From Sphaerolaimus hirsutus (Eukaryota; Nematoda; Chromadorea; Monhysterida; Sphaerolaimidae), in assembly GCA_964036195.1 (NCBI GenBank), contig OZ038455.1, positions 15,517,855 through 15,581,854 of the forward strand: a DNA stretch of 64,000 bases. The letters run 5' to 3'. Position numbers and translations under genes: made by a program. Positions within the stretch are counted from its first letter, which is position 1. The number at the start of each line of letters is the position of its first letter. The notes under the pieces are model-generated. The model was not told where the DNA came from, did no database searches, and saw nothing but the letters and a program-made list of their open reading frames with translations. Below are positions 1-24,089 of this stretch, one piece after another.

Positions 1-4
1 GGGA

Positions 5-380
5 CAGGGCCGTATCCAGGGGGGGGGCGGGGGGGGGGCTGCAGCCCACCCCCTCCCGGAGCGAGACCAGAAAGTGACCGGAAAATGCGACTTTTTCAAC
101 GTCAGCATAAAAATTTTTGCGCGCAAGCGCGCATTCTTCACCAGACATTAAGGTATTATCATCAGATTTGCTCCATGTGGCCGCAAAGGTCCAACACACT
201 CAATGTTGTGCTTTTTGCTGTTTTGTATGTATATTTACATACATATACAGCGTTCAATGGCACTGTCGCCAATGCCAATATCGCCATTCCGCCACTATTT
301 AGCTAAAATTTTAGGGGGGGGGGGCTGAGCCTCCGTAAACAAGCAGCCCCCCCCGCTCAAAAATCCTGGATACGTCCCTG
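5..380. mobile_element. hAT-like non-autonomous element, CAGGGACGTATCC family
   Basis: The termini are CAGGGCCGTATCCAGG and, inverted, CCTGGATACGTCCCTG. G- and C-runs lie just inside both ends. The octamer GCCAGGGA follows the right end, and its last four bases (GGGA) are the only four left of the left end, so the 8-bp duplication is cut by the window edge. The interior carries GCGCGCAAGCGCGC near 120-134 and no protein. Related copies lie at 1920-2365, 10498-10938 and 62028-62415. Confidence 0.85.
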
Positions 381-926
381 GCCAGGGAATATGTCAAGTT
401 GGTGGTTGTCAATTGAAAATAGAGAATTTCCAAGTGCTAGTTCAGAGATCTTGTATTTACATGTTGACTGCACATGGGTTGGCCTGAACGACGTAGGCTC
501 ATCCCACATTTCAACCCATCCCACATCTAAATCTACTTTGTCTCTCAAATAGACTGTATTTAATTTAGGGAATTTCAAAAAAGTCATGATGACACAAGAT
601 AATCAATTTAATATACCTAACATGTTAAAGTGTTTGAAGGCAATTTGACGACATGTGTTAAAACATGACAGTTGACAACTATTGAGTGCAGTCAGTGTTA
701 TTGAGTACAACTTTGACCTGCGAAATCACCGAGTCGTCGAAAATGGCTCTTACTGTAGCACTTTTTCAACATCAACATTTTTTTGCATCCATTATCCACC
801 AAAAATGCAAGGAATACACATCGAACATGACAGGCATCCAATTTCTTGGCCAGGATGTGGGATGTGTTTAGATGTGGGATGGCACAGACCCGGCCTGAAC
901 ATAACACATTGGCCCCACATACACCA

Positions 927-1005
927 GGTGCCACTCTACCTTGCAAACCCTGTCAAATGCCCCAAAAAATGCCAAGTGTCATGCAAAGTGTCAAAGTCAT
1001 AAAAC
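927..1005. repeat. Partial copy of the CAGGTGCCA (introner) family
   Basis: The left terminus CAGGTGCCACTC is followed by a CCCTGTCAAATGCC stretch and TGTCATGCAAAGTGTCAAA. This is the same order as the elements forming the SEL1L intron at 7683 and the GPCR intron at 48514. The right half is missing. Confidence 0.6.
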
Positions 1006-1033
1006 TAGTAGGGTTGGGAACCCAACCCAAACC

Positions 1034-2536
1034 TAGGGTTCAAACGATATCAGGGGCCAGTTCCGCAAGTAGACAAGTTAAGAGTTAAAAGTTAAGAGTT
1101 GAGTTAAAGGTTAAAAGTTGAGTCAAAAGTTGAGTTAAAAGTTAAGAGTTGAGTTAAAGGTTAAAAGTTGAGTCAAAAGTTGAGTTAAAAGTTAAGAGTT
1201 GAGTTAAAGGTTAAAAGTTGAGTTAAAAGTTAAGAGTTGAGTTAAAGGTTAAAAGTTGAGTCAAAAGTTGAGTTAAAAGTTAAGAGTTGAGTTAAAGGTT
1301 AAAAGTTGAGTTAAAAGTTGATTTAAAAGACAAATGGGTCATTCGTTGCAGAAGCGCGATACGCTGATCTTCAATCATATTTTGTCCCCGCATGGCCATT
1401 TCAAAACAACGTTCGGCGATTTTTTCTTTTTTTAGCGATAATTTTTTTGGATACGTTATTTTCAAATGACGTGCATACAACATTGGCACCATGCCAGCGA
1501 ACAGCCGTATCGATACCAATTTCATATTTTTATTTTTTTATATTTTTTACCTTCATTTTCCACTTGTCTCTTAACTCTTAACTCAACTCTTAACTCAACT
1601 TTTAACTCTTAACTCAACTTTTAACCTTTAACTCAACTCTTAACCTTTAACTCAACTTTTAACTTTTCTCTTAAATTTTAACTTTTCTCTTAAACTTTAA
1701 CTTTTCTCTTAAACTTTAACTTTACTCTTAACTCGCCATTTGTCTTTTTACTCAACTCTTAACCTTTAACTCAACTTTTAACTTTTCTCTTAAATTTTAA
1801 CTTTTCTCTTAAACTTTAACTTTTCTCTTAAACTTTAACTTTACTCTTAACTCGCCATTTGTCTTTTTACTCAACTCTTAACTTTTAACTCTTAACTTGA
1901 CCACTTGCGGAACCGGCACCAGGGACGTATCCAGGATTTTTGAGCGGGGGGGGGGGGCTGCTTGTTTACGGAGGCCGGCGAGGGGGGGGGGCTCAGCCCC
2001 CCCCCCCCCTAAAATTTTAGCTACATAGTGGCAGCATGGTGCCATGGCGCTGGCGCACTTTAGTAGGCGCCACGCCATGGCGCCATTGGCGTTGGCGTCA
2101 GCGCCATGGAACGCTGTATATGTATGTAAATATACATACAAAACAGGAAAAAAGCACAACATTGAGTGTATTTATAACGATTTGCGGCCACATGGAGCAA
2201 ATCTGATGATAATACCTTATGTCCGGTTAAGAATGCGCGCTTGCGCGCAAAATTTTTTACGCTGACGTTAAAAAAGTCGCATTTTCCGGTCACTTTCTGG
2301 TTTCGCCCCGGGAGGGGGGGGGCTGCAGCCCCCCCCCCGCCCCCCCCCCCCTGTATACGGCCCTGAACGATATATCATATCGAATATCGGATATCGACCA
2401 TTTTTTAATATCGAATATCAATAATTTTGAGAAAATATCGATATCGAGGTTCCATATCGTATCGATATCGAATATCAACTTTCAGAAAAAAATATCGAAT
2501 ATCGATATCGAAAAGTCATATCGTTTGAACCGCCTA
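1034..2536. mobile_element. hAT-like element with ATATCG-unit body
   Basis: It starts TAGGGTTCAAACGATATC at 1034. It ends in ATATCGTTTGAACCGCCTA at 2536, one base off the expected mirror image. The octamer CCCAAACC is duplicated at 1026-1033 and 2537-2544. The body from about 2366 to 2520 is degenerate ATATCGAATATCG repeats. The rest of the interval is a second insertion (1051-2365). The first 13 bases equal the terminus of the GATCCC-unit element at 25726. Confidence 0.85.
1051..2365. mobile_element. Composite of two adjacent hAT-like elements sharing one TSD
   Basis: The octamer AACGATAT flanks the whole unit at 1043-1050 and 2366-2373. The left part (1051-1919) begins CAGGGGCCAGTTCCGCAAGT. 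It is filled with TTAAGAGTTGAGTTAAAAG-type tandem units in both orientations and closes with ACTTGCGGAACCGGCAC. The right part (1920-2365) is a full CAGGGACGTATCC-family element containing GCGCGCTTGCGCGC near 2234. No duplication separates the two parts. Confidence 0.8.
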
Positions 2537-2796
2537 CCCAAACCTGCACATTTTTGGAAATGAATACACAAACACAAACCTGATACCCAACACCAATACC
2601 TGAACATGCACTCAATACCCAAAAATACCTGCAAAATTTCCCAGAGTTTAATTTTTCAAGCATTGCAGAATTGAGCATCCATTGCCTGACTGCTACAACA
2701 GTCACACTTTATGGAAAGCCACTTGAATAACGCCATCCTTAACAGAGATTTTTCTGGCACTGTGGCAGCATCTATTGTAGGCTCACGATTTACCTA

Positions 2797-3183
2797 CCGT
2801 ATTTACTCGAATAATTCCCCGGGGAATTATTTTTTCCTCAGACATTTTTGAGGGGGGAACTATTCAAGGGGGGGAATTATTCAAGTGGGGGAATTATAAT
2901 TTCCTCAAAATTTTCAGGTATATTTTCATCACACTTCATCACACATTTACATCCAATTTCCATTGGTAATGCACATTCCATTGCTTCTTTGGAATTCGAT
3001 GAATCAGTCCAGGCACAGCTTTTTTGCTTGGTTTCATTTCATCGATTGTTTTTTTTAAATATTTGTGCATTATCTATCCTCTCATTGGGGGGGGGGATTA
3101 TTCAAGTGGGGGAATTATTTTTTCCTCACTTGTCTAGCAGGGGGGAATTATTCAAGTGGGGGGAATTATTCGAGTAAATACGG
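2797..3183. mobile_element. TA-flanked CCGTATTTACTCG element
   Basis: The perfect ends CCGTATTTACTCGAATAA and TTATTCGAGTAAATACGG are flanked by TA. Inside are repeated GGGGAATTATTCAAG motifs and no open coding region. TA flanks suggest Tc1/mariner-type mobilisation. Confidence 0.8.
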
Positions 3184-3379
3184 TATATACACTCAAGTTT
3201 CCTCCCACCAGCTAGTAGATAGTATTATAACAAAATGTAGACCCCAAAACAGATAGATGTATTGCAAATCGGAGGCCCACCCTGACGACGTAGGCTCGCT
3301 TGGCATGTAAACACGCTTGGCATGCAGACCCGTTGTGCGGGTGTCATGGTGAAAAGCATTTGCTGGTGTCTTGGTGTAG

Positions 3380-3715
3380 GGCATTTGCTACCGATCAGGC
3401 CCCCGCGAGGGTAAAAACATTGGAAACCGATCCGTTGTTTTCCTGCCGAACGGGTTCAGATGTCTACAGGCACAGGGTCGCCCTGACCCCCCCCCCTACT
3501 CAAGCCCAATCACAACCAAACTTCACACTCGCCCCCTGAAGGGTGACAGCGGCAGCTCCCTAATGTACTACAAGGACGGCCGTTTCTACACGACCGGCCC
3601 AGCGTCGTGCGGATCTCAGGGGGAGGCAAGCTGTGATCCAAGTATATATAATCCCTCTACATACATGCACCTGCCGGATTTCATGCAGTGGGTCACAAAG
3701 ACTATGAGACAGTGA
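3380..3715 (+). CDS. Chymotrypsin-like serine protease, C-terminal exon only
   Basis: From 3542 the translation reads GDSGSSLMYYKDGRFYTTG, then two cysteines, YNPSTYMHLPDFMQWVTKTM and a TGA at 3713. This matches the end of S1 proteases: the catalytic serine in GDSG, the later Cys pair, a Pro..Tyr segment and a terminal helix of the form ..F.QWV... The usual GDSGGP is GDSGSS here. The frame is open upstream to 3380, but an exon boundary probably lies somewhere before 3542. I found no exon with the catalytic His or Asp upstream in this window. It may be the 3' end of a gene whose 5' exons lie outside or were disrupted by the repeats, or a gene fragment. The S1 assignment is fairly safe; whether the gene is functional is unknown. 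Confidence 0.6.
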   Translation, partial: GICYRSGPREGKNIGNRSVVFLPNGFRCLQAQGRPDPPPYSSPITTKLHTRPLKGDSGSSLMYYKDGRFYTTGPASCGSQGEASCDPSIYNPSTYMHLPDFMQWVTKTMRQ

Positions 3716-4018
3716 TTTTAGAGGGATATGTGCTGTGCAGTTTTCTGTGAAATGATCGATTTGGAACTCATAAATCAGTGTTGAACACATTTGAGTTTAC
3801 TGGAATGAGTATATACTGTTGATGGAGATTAAAAGTGACTCATTCTGACGAACTAAGATTCATTCAAAGCTGATTTTCGATATTTCTATTTTTTAAATTT
3901 CAGTAGAAAACTGGTGTGTACTGACATTTACCTAAACGCTATGGCTTTCTTGTGAGACTATTTTGTTTCAATTATTATGTATAACTAGAAATGCCTAGAA
4001 TTCGAATTTGACCATAAT

Positions 4019-5064
4019 GGCCCTACACACACTAGTTTTCACCGTGACTGATGTGAAAACTAAAATGGCGACATGGCGACATCCAGCCTACTCTTTTTCT
4101 ATGCTATATGTGTTTTAGTTTTAAAATTTAAAATTTTTAACTTTCATTAATCTAAAATCCAATTGAAATTGAATCAAATCATTCAACCGTGTTCATTAAT
4201 TTGCATTTGAAAAAATTTCAGTTTTCACACGAAGTCACGGTGAAAACTAGTGTGTGTAGGCACCAGAGTTGCGAAAGCGTATTTACGCTTACCCGAAATA
4301 CCCGGGTAAATGGGTATTTATACTTACGCTTACGCTTACGCTTTCATAAAATACCCGTACGCTTTATTACGCTTTCCCGGTCGAAATACCCGGGTACTAA
4401 AAGCGTAAAAAGCGGGTTTTTCACATGGTCCGGTTTTATGCTTTTGTAAAAAGTGTTAAACTACAAAAAAGTAAACGAAACTGCATACAAAAAAGACTGC
4501 ATGTGTACAGTAATGCATTGGAAATAACGGCACATGTATTTTACAAATTGTGTCGCAATATGAATGTCTCCTTTACACTTGTATTGTTGGGCGAAATATT
4601 TAGATGGCTTTAGATGGCAATGGCTTCAGAATAGAAATTTTGTGACCGAAAATGCACGAGTTCGAAAATAAAGATGACATAAGTGTATCTTACATTTACG
4701 CTATATGAAGCAATGTGGTAAGTATTTATGAGAATTATGCATAAATACATCACAAAATGTGATAGCACAAAGTCCGAGTTCAGAAATAAAGATTAATTAA
4801 CTGGTGCTGTCGATTAAGTGCCATCAACCTCTAAGGGCAGATTACCAAGTGGACATCTGAAAAACGTTGCTGAAAGCTTGATTTTTAACGAATTCACTGA
4901 GGAAAAACTCCCTGAAATTTTTTACGCTTACGCTTTATTTTACGCTATCCTAGGTATTTAAGAAATACCTTACGCTTTTAGTATCCACACTCAAAATTTG
5001 GAAAGTGTATTTACGCTTACGCTTACGCTTTCCAAAAATACCGGTATTTTAACAACTCTGGTAG
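4019..5064. mobile_element. GGCC..CACACAC MITE, AAT-flanked, split by a later insertion
   Basis: The left arm GGCCCTACACACACTAG and following TTTTCACCGTGAC are mirrored at 4230-4262 by GTCACGGTGAAAACTAG and GTGTGTGTAGG. AAT stands on both outer sides. A hAT-like element (4264-5060) has inserted into its right end. Relatives: 17487-17718, 24267-24429, 30406-34131, 32567-32724. Confidence 0.7.
4264..5060. mobile_element. hAT-like element with TTTACGC-unit body
   Basis: The termini are CAGAGTTG and CAACTCTG, with an exact 8-bp duplication GTAGGCAC at 4256-4263 and 5061-5068. Both subterminal regions are arrays of TTTACGCTTACGC and GGTATTT units. The unique middle has no recognisable protein. 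The terminus matches the hAT rule CA(A/G)NG. Confidence 0.88.
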
Positions 5065-5068
5065 GCAC

Positions 5069-5949
5069 AATGATTCAAGTAGATTTTTTGATTTCGCGGT
5101 AGATTTTTTGAGTCAGACGATGTACGCAACAAACTTAAGTACACCTTTTGGCTTAGTGCCAATGTATCATGGTGCATTTTGTATTTTCTTAGACTGTTTC
5201 ATTAGATAGAATTGCCTCGCAAAAGTCATAGTTTTTTTTGTGTATTGTATTAATGATGAAATGTGTGGTGAATGTCAATTTTTTGAGAATTTGGAATGAA
5301 ACAATGAAAGATATCGAAAGCAGCTAACATTTTGGTTAACAGTAAAGATGCAAGTGTGCATGAACATATAAATGTAGTGAAAAAGTGACAAAGTTAGCGC
5401 CAGATCAAGTGAACCAAAGTTTTAGAAGTCAAATTTCCTGCCCTAGGGTGGCAGATGGTACAGCTTGGTATAATATGTTATGGTTCCTATTCTGCAGTAG
5501 ACAGTATGGGACAGTAAATTTTGCCACCGTATCCAGCCATGCACAACACCAAAAAACACCAAAACCCAACACCAAAGTCTGAACTGTAATCAGGAAACAC
5601 CAGCAAATAAACACATAAAGAGCAATCGCTGCCAATCGCTTCAGCACACAGCAAACTACAGTGCCAGGGCAGGGCAGTGGACGACACCATCATTTGCAAG
5701 CTGCGTGAAGGGATCGGGGCACTGATGTGAAGTTGGCTTATGTCCAAGTTTGTATTTGGATACAGTGAAGTATGTAGAAAAGAGAAAAAAGACACGGGAT
5801 CTCAGTTACGAGTCGCCGATAATGGCTGTGGAATGCGATCAAACCACCGGAAATGGTTGCTAATGGCGGCCCACACAATATCATGCCGCTCCGGTTCGCC
5901 ATCGTTAACGGCGGTATACAAATGGCTGTATCCAACAATTGTTTAGGAC
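5069..5949. other. Intergenic DNA, nothing recognised
   Basis: AT-rich sequence. Short open frames here show no conserved domain, no codon-like composition and no splice-flanked exon. Several motifs such as a CACCAAAACCC run near 5550 look like old repeat remnants. Confidence 0.5.
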
Positions 5950-5953
5950 AGTT

Positions 5954-6666
5954 GGGGAGTTCCATTCTAAAAGTTCACAAGCGCCAAATCCAGAAAAATT
6001 GAGTTAAGCGTGGATTTGACCTCCACGTATAGTTTTTCACATTTTAGAAAAAAATCAGCGTTATAGTCCATTTCGTTCCCGAGATACAGTGGTACCGTTT
6101 TTCAGAAAAATCACAATTTTCACATCGAAAGTGCACATATCCATCTCAGATCCCCTATGAAAAACAGGACTTTCATTTCGTAAGTGCACATATCCATCTC
6201 GGACAACCGGAGTTTCATTTCATAAGTGCACATATCCAAAAAATAGTTTCAATTCCACAAAAGCATACGTGAATTTCCAAATCTATTTTGCACTATAAAT
6301 CAAATATGCTTGCATATATTGATCTGAAAATTTAGGTAGAGGTACTTTTAGACACGGGCTTTGCAGTGATGTAATTCGTTTTATCCTACGATGCACCGTT
6401 AAGAAGTTATTCAACATTTAATTTCAAATGTTCAGATTTGTTCCCAATTTTGGGTGACTTACAAAATCTCACATAACTCCCTAAATATTTCCCGGCCAAC
6501 AAAATTTGTGATTACAAAAATTGTAGAGAAATGTCGGATCTATCTGAAACGTGCGGGGCAAGCGTCGCCCCCCAACATAGCGCCATCGGGCCAGCGTCAA
6601 ACTTAAAAATGCAATTTTGAAAAATCGAAAAACTTGGATATATGCATTTTTAGAATGAAACTCCCC
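5954..6666. mobile_element. GGGGA-ended repeat, 4-bp TSD
   Basis: Ends GGGGAGTTCCATTCTAAAAG and CTTTTTAGAATGAAACTCCCC-type mirror sequence are flanked by AGTT at 5950-5953 and 6667-6670. The interior has repeated AAGTGCACATATCCATCTC. The interval 36455-37700 is a copy in the opposite orientation. Confidence 0.7.
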
Positions 6667-6670
6667 AGTT

Positions 6671-7451
6671 GCGAACTTCACATAAGGGCCCTCGCCGGAG
6701 TGAGGAAACAAGTTGCACCAAGAAGCAGACAAAAGTTTGGGGATTGAACATTTATTCGAACATTATTTAGACATGGCAGCCGGCCAAAAATATCATGTAG
6801 ATACACCCATTTGCACCGTTTTGTGTACTTGCCCACCCTGGGAAAACAGATGCAAAGCGCGTCACTTGGGAACCTTTTGATGTTTGTACACATACATCAG
6901 ATACATATGTCAACTAGTGTGTGGACCACCATTAGCAATCATTTCCAGTCGCTTGATCGCATTCTGCGGCCATTATCGGTGACGCGGACGGAAATCCTGT
7001 GTCTTACTCTCATTCTCACAATATCTGATTGTATCCAACCGTATTCAATACAAAATTTTTACGCGAGCCAAGTCTAAATAAGTTCAACATTCCAAAAAGT
7101 TTTATGTATTAAAAAAACACCCCACAGGTAGTCAATTTTGAAACCACGCATTGACATATTTCCCAATCTTCAATCAATTTTTTGTACAAGTCCGGCAACA
7201 ACCCAGGTGTCGGTACGAGTGTGTCTACGACTTCTTATTTCACAAAAACTTTTGACATTGTGCCAAGTCGACGTGTGTTGATTTTGTTTGCTCCGGTCGC
7301 TGAATTGTCTACCTTGGGTAGCCGCATTCTAATCGAACGTTGTCGATTCTCGCCGGTCGGGCGTCCATTTTTCATTGTCCCGAGGACGGCTCCAGCGGAG
7401 GGGCAGAGTATTTTCTATATTGGATTCGTGCCAAAAATGTCTACAGGGTGA
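6671..7451. other. Upstream region of SEL1L
   Basis: Largely non-repetitive sequence before the SEL1L start. A TGA at 7449-7451 directly precedes the first in-frame ATG, so the start is bounded. I see no TATA box or other promoter element I would defend. Confidence 0.4.
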
Positions 7452-20406
<12,955 letters not shown>

Positions 20407-21154
20407 TCACTGTTGATTTCTATATATAGGTGTATTATTTAAATCACTTTCGTTAATTATTCTGTTGCGATTGTCTTTAGATGGATGTGTATTTACGTTA
20501 TCTGAAATCTCGTCTGGTATTCTGATTGGTATTTGTCGTATTTATAATCACTGCTATATGGTACTTGTGTTTTTCTACAATTTTTTTGCATCGTCATGTG
20601 ATATCGGACCACACGTGTCTTGTTTTATGACACCGTTATGAGAATTTTTGGGTGTAAATATTAGTGTTTATTCAATCGGCTCTTAGTTCTTCTAAATTAT
20701 GTGTAGGGATGCAGCTATGTATTTTGGCAATAAAGCGCTTGGGGTTACGCAGTGTTGTGTCAAATATGGTGGCCATTCTTTAAGCAATTCTTTAAAAAAA
20801 ATGATTTTCTCTCATAACAAACGTTACTGAAGTGCATCACTCCAAACTAGGTATTTAGCCAGTATTCTCAAGGGAGGCATAAGATTGCGTATAATTAATA
20901 AATTAATTAATAAATAATCAATCTATAATGCTAAACGTAATACAGACAAAGAATTTGACGCATCATACCTGCATTACTTTTTAAATGAAAACAAGACTCT
21001 TCAAATCGGGCAGCTTATTTTTGATCAACCCTAGTGTATGGTTAATGCAATGACATCTGTCATATCATTCATATCGGTGGCTCTATTGTAATTCCGCATT
21101 TGATTTCACCACTCCAACATTCTACAACCCGTTTCAAGTGCGCTCAAGCAAACC
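20407..21154. other. SEL1L 3' flank and MRPS5 upstream region
   Basis: AT-rich, no repeat ends and no coding signal. It contains the presumed SEL1L polyadenylation signal and the MRPS5 promoter region, in which I see no defined element. Confidence 0.5.
20729..20734 (+). terminator. Candidate SEL1L polyadenylation signal
   Basis: AATAAA lies 323 bases after the SEL1L stop codon, before the MRPS5 start. It is the best-placed canonical hexamer downstream of the gene. Confidence 0.45.
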
Positions 21155-24008
21155 ATGCAACGTTTGTGCGAACTGACTAGCCGACTGGCGCTGCGCTCCG
21201 GCCCGCCCCTGGTGCAGCCAAAGAGAACTGCTCTGAGCTTCTTTAACAGGCGTTAGTTCGCAGTCTATCTTTTACCGGTGCCGGTGTCTTTTCTGATGAT
21301 TTTGGTTTTCAGGCAGCGGCACGGACTTGTGGAGGTCCGCTACTGGCGTGTCGAACATCGGTCGCAAACGCGGCAGGGGCAAGGGTAAAAGGAAACGAGA
21401 CTTGAATGTGGGGCAAACGCTCGGCATTGGTTTGTGGGCTTGATTTTTTTTCGTAAAAGCATCTTAGCGTAAAAGCGGTCTTATGAGTAAAAGTTTGACG
21501 GTTTCAGTACTCTTCAATATGTCATTTGTGCAAATATACAGTTTTTCTGACAGTATTCATCAAGCGAACATGCCACAAGTAAGTCTTTCAAAGCAAAATT
21601 TATTCTATTGTAAGTGTCACGTTTTCACATCTGTTCTGATTCTTTTTTCAATCATCCAAAACCTCCACATTTCCCACAAGCTCACACCCCTCCCCATCCA
21701 ACCCCTCAACCCCCCCCCACCCCCAGGCCGAATCAACCTACAACTGCCTGGTCTGAACGCGCCTGTGGTGTCGCGGACGGGCCACGGCCGGTCGCTGGCG
21801 GCCACCGCGCGCCGCCCCGCCGTGCTCGAGCCCGACGAGCAGTACGAGGAGAGATTGGCCCAGGCCAGGGATGCCTATGCTAAGAGGTGGGGGGGGGGGT
21901 GGAGGGGGTTTGTTTGTTTGCGGTTGGAGGGCCCTGTGTTTGAGTGTGCCGGTTGCATGGTTTACACAGTGTTTCGATAGTTTGATGAATGAGGGCGTGT
22001 GATATATTCTGTGCTTATACTCCGGTAGTGAAACCCTTGTATCAAGGTGATGAGAATTCAAATTATAATTTTTTTCCCCAAATTGTGCCATTTATGAATA
22101 GGATTGGTGAATTTTTGAATGGCATATTCACGCGAGGAGACAATATTCATACATTAATTTGATGAATGTAGTTATTTACTTGGTGAGTCAGATTGATAAG
22201 TAGACTGTGGAATTTAGAACGTAAATTGCCGCCTCGCTCACAAATCTACTTGGCACGTAGATTGTCAATTCGTGAAATTACCTCCAGCAGTTGCACACGC
22301 CTGCTCCATCACACCTTCCCCAACACCCAGAATCCGACCAGAGCGCGAGAAACTAGTGCCCTTGGAGCGTGGCTTCGCGGGGGTCTCGTACCCGGGCCGG
22401 CGGCTGGGCGCGCCACGCGTCCGCGACACCCGCGGGGATTTGGTCCCTCTGGAGGGCTTCGAGTCTGTGTGCCTGGAGATGAGGCGGGCGGGCCTCATGA
22501 CCGGCATGGGCAGGCAGACTAGGTTTAGGTGAGCTGATTGATTTGGGCTTTGACTGAATAAAGTCGGCGATGATCATAAATAGGGTATCATTTAACCGTT
22601 TTACACAGGATAATATTTTACTTTTCCGCTTTCCGTTTTCCGGCAGCTGAAAATTTTTTAATTTTCAGTTTTCCGCAAAAAAATCACCCTAGTCCGGTAG
22701 TTTACACCCTAGTCAGAGACATCATCTCGTGTTCCCGACGGTTCTGATCATTAACTATCACTATAATGATTTAAATAATGTTCAAATATTTACGCGTTGC
22801 ACGTTCATGACAATAGGTGCACGCTGTCTTAGCATTCTAGCATGTACATATTTAGGCGGTGTTTACAGTACATTTAGTGACGACGCGACCATTTTTTTAA
22901 AAATGTCATATCTCAATGGAAAAGTTCCGTATTTTCGTGAAAAATCAGTGAACTATAGATACTATAGGAATATACATGCATGCAAAGTTTTAGGTGATTT
23001 CTTCTTGTCGTTCATAAGTTATAGGCTTTTTAAAAAAATTCGTCGTCGCATGTTTGTCGCCGTTTGCGACGACGAATTTTTTTTTGTTTATGCCTATAAC
23101 TTACGAACGACAAAAAGAAATCACCTGAAACTTTGCACGAATGTATATTCCTATAGCATCTATAGTTCACTGCCTTTTCACGAAAATACGGAACTTTTCC
23201 ATTGAGATATGACACTTTTAAAAAAATGGTCGCGTCGTCACTAAATGTACTGTAAACACCGCCTAAAATAGATGTGTTCTCCCGACTCCGCCTTTTAATA
23301 ACGCAGCGCATTGGTGGTGGTTGGAAACGGGATGGGCGCCGCCGGCTGGCATCTCGTCGAAAAAGCCGACGATATGCGACAGGTCAGCACATTGTTTCAG
23401 TTTTACGTTTGTCGCTACGTTGCACGTTGTAATTTAACCCGTCGTTGGACAGGCGCTGCGCACTGCGCGCGACACCGCGGTGCAAAATCTGCAACAAGTA
23501 GAGCTACTGGAAGATAGAACGATTTTTCAAGTCTGTTATCATTCACTATTCAATTCTTCTCGCTCTGAAAGAGGACTTTTGTCAACAAAACTCCGCCTTT
23601 TTGCAGGACTTCTACGCAGAATGTAATCGATCCCGCCTATGGGCCAGACGGGTACCCCCCGGCCATGGCCTGGTGTGCCACAGAGCTTTGAAAAAAATAT
23701 GTCAACTTATTGGTATAAGGGACATCTATGTGAAGGTAGAAGGAAGCACCAAAAATTACAGGGCCATTACTGAGGCTTTCTTCACCGGTCTTGCCAATCA
23801 AGAGACTAGTCAAGTAAATTTATTATTTTAAAAAATATTTCCAAATAAACTTGAAATATTTGCACCACTTCAGGAGTTGGCAGAAAGGAAGAGATTGAAT
23901 GTCGTGTCACTGGACGCGAGAAATGGAAATTGGCCAGAGGTGATAGCCAAGCCGGTGACGCACAGTGTCAGGGAGGACAAGGACATCACCCCAGACGAGG
24001 TCCCATAA
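21155..24008 (+). CDS. MRPS5: Mitochondrial ribosomal protein uS5m (MRPS5)
   Basis: Eight exons in consistent phase: 21155-21251, 21313-21429, 21727-21886, 22331-22528, 23307-23382, 23453-23530, 23607-23813, 23874-24008. They give 355 aa (human 430). Visible features: a short N-terminal leader rich in Arg and Leu as in mitochondrial targeting; SGTDLW and the basic run GRKRGRGKGKRKRD before LNVGQTLG, as in animal MRPS5; the S5 N-terminal fold signature ALVVVGNGMGAAGWHLVEKA; and the S5 C-terminal domain GHGLVCHRALKKICQLIGI, then ITEAFFTGLANQETSQ. It is a small-subunit protein of the mitoribosome. The start is the first ATG in a GC-rich exon. Exon 1 uses donor C|GTTAGT, which restores frame across the junction. 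Intron 4 contains a large hairpin. The product is shorter than human mainly at the N terminus. Confidence 0.95.
22851..23267. repeat. Fold-back element in MRPS5 intron 4
   Basis: The outer arms TTTAGGCGGTGTTTACAG and CTGTAAACACCGCCTAAA continue inward for about 200 bases each with scattered mismatches, meeting near 23053-23065 in CGTCGTCGCA/TGCGACGACG. No ORF. It behaves like a snap-back MITE. Confidence 0.85.
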
Positions 24009-24089
24009 CAAATTACTTTTTAATGCGCTGTTTGTGTGTGAAATGAGTTATCGCATTTTTCGAAGTAAAGCCCTTGAATTACCCCCAAG

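Noticed and set aside
1081..1860. TTAAGAGTT/TTAACTC arrays as interstitial telomeric repeat.
   Set aside because: The unit is not TTAGGG or another telomeric hexamer, and the array is bounded by transposon ends.
7182..7451. Open frame of 89 codons ending immediately before the SEL1L ATG; a second frame there reads GSSGGAEYFLYWIRAKNVYR, faintly like a serine protease active-site loop.
   Set aside because: No catalytic GDSG, no second supporting exon and no clear splice sites; more likely SEL1L 5' UTR or flank.
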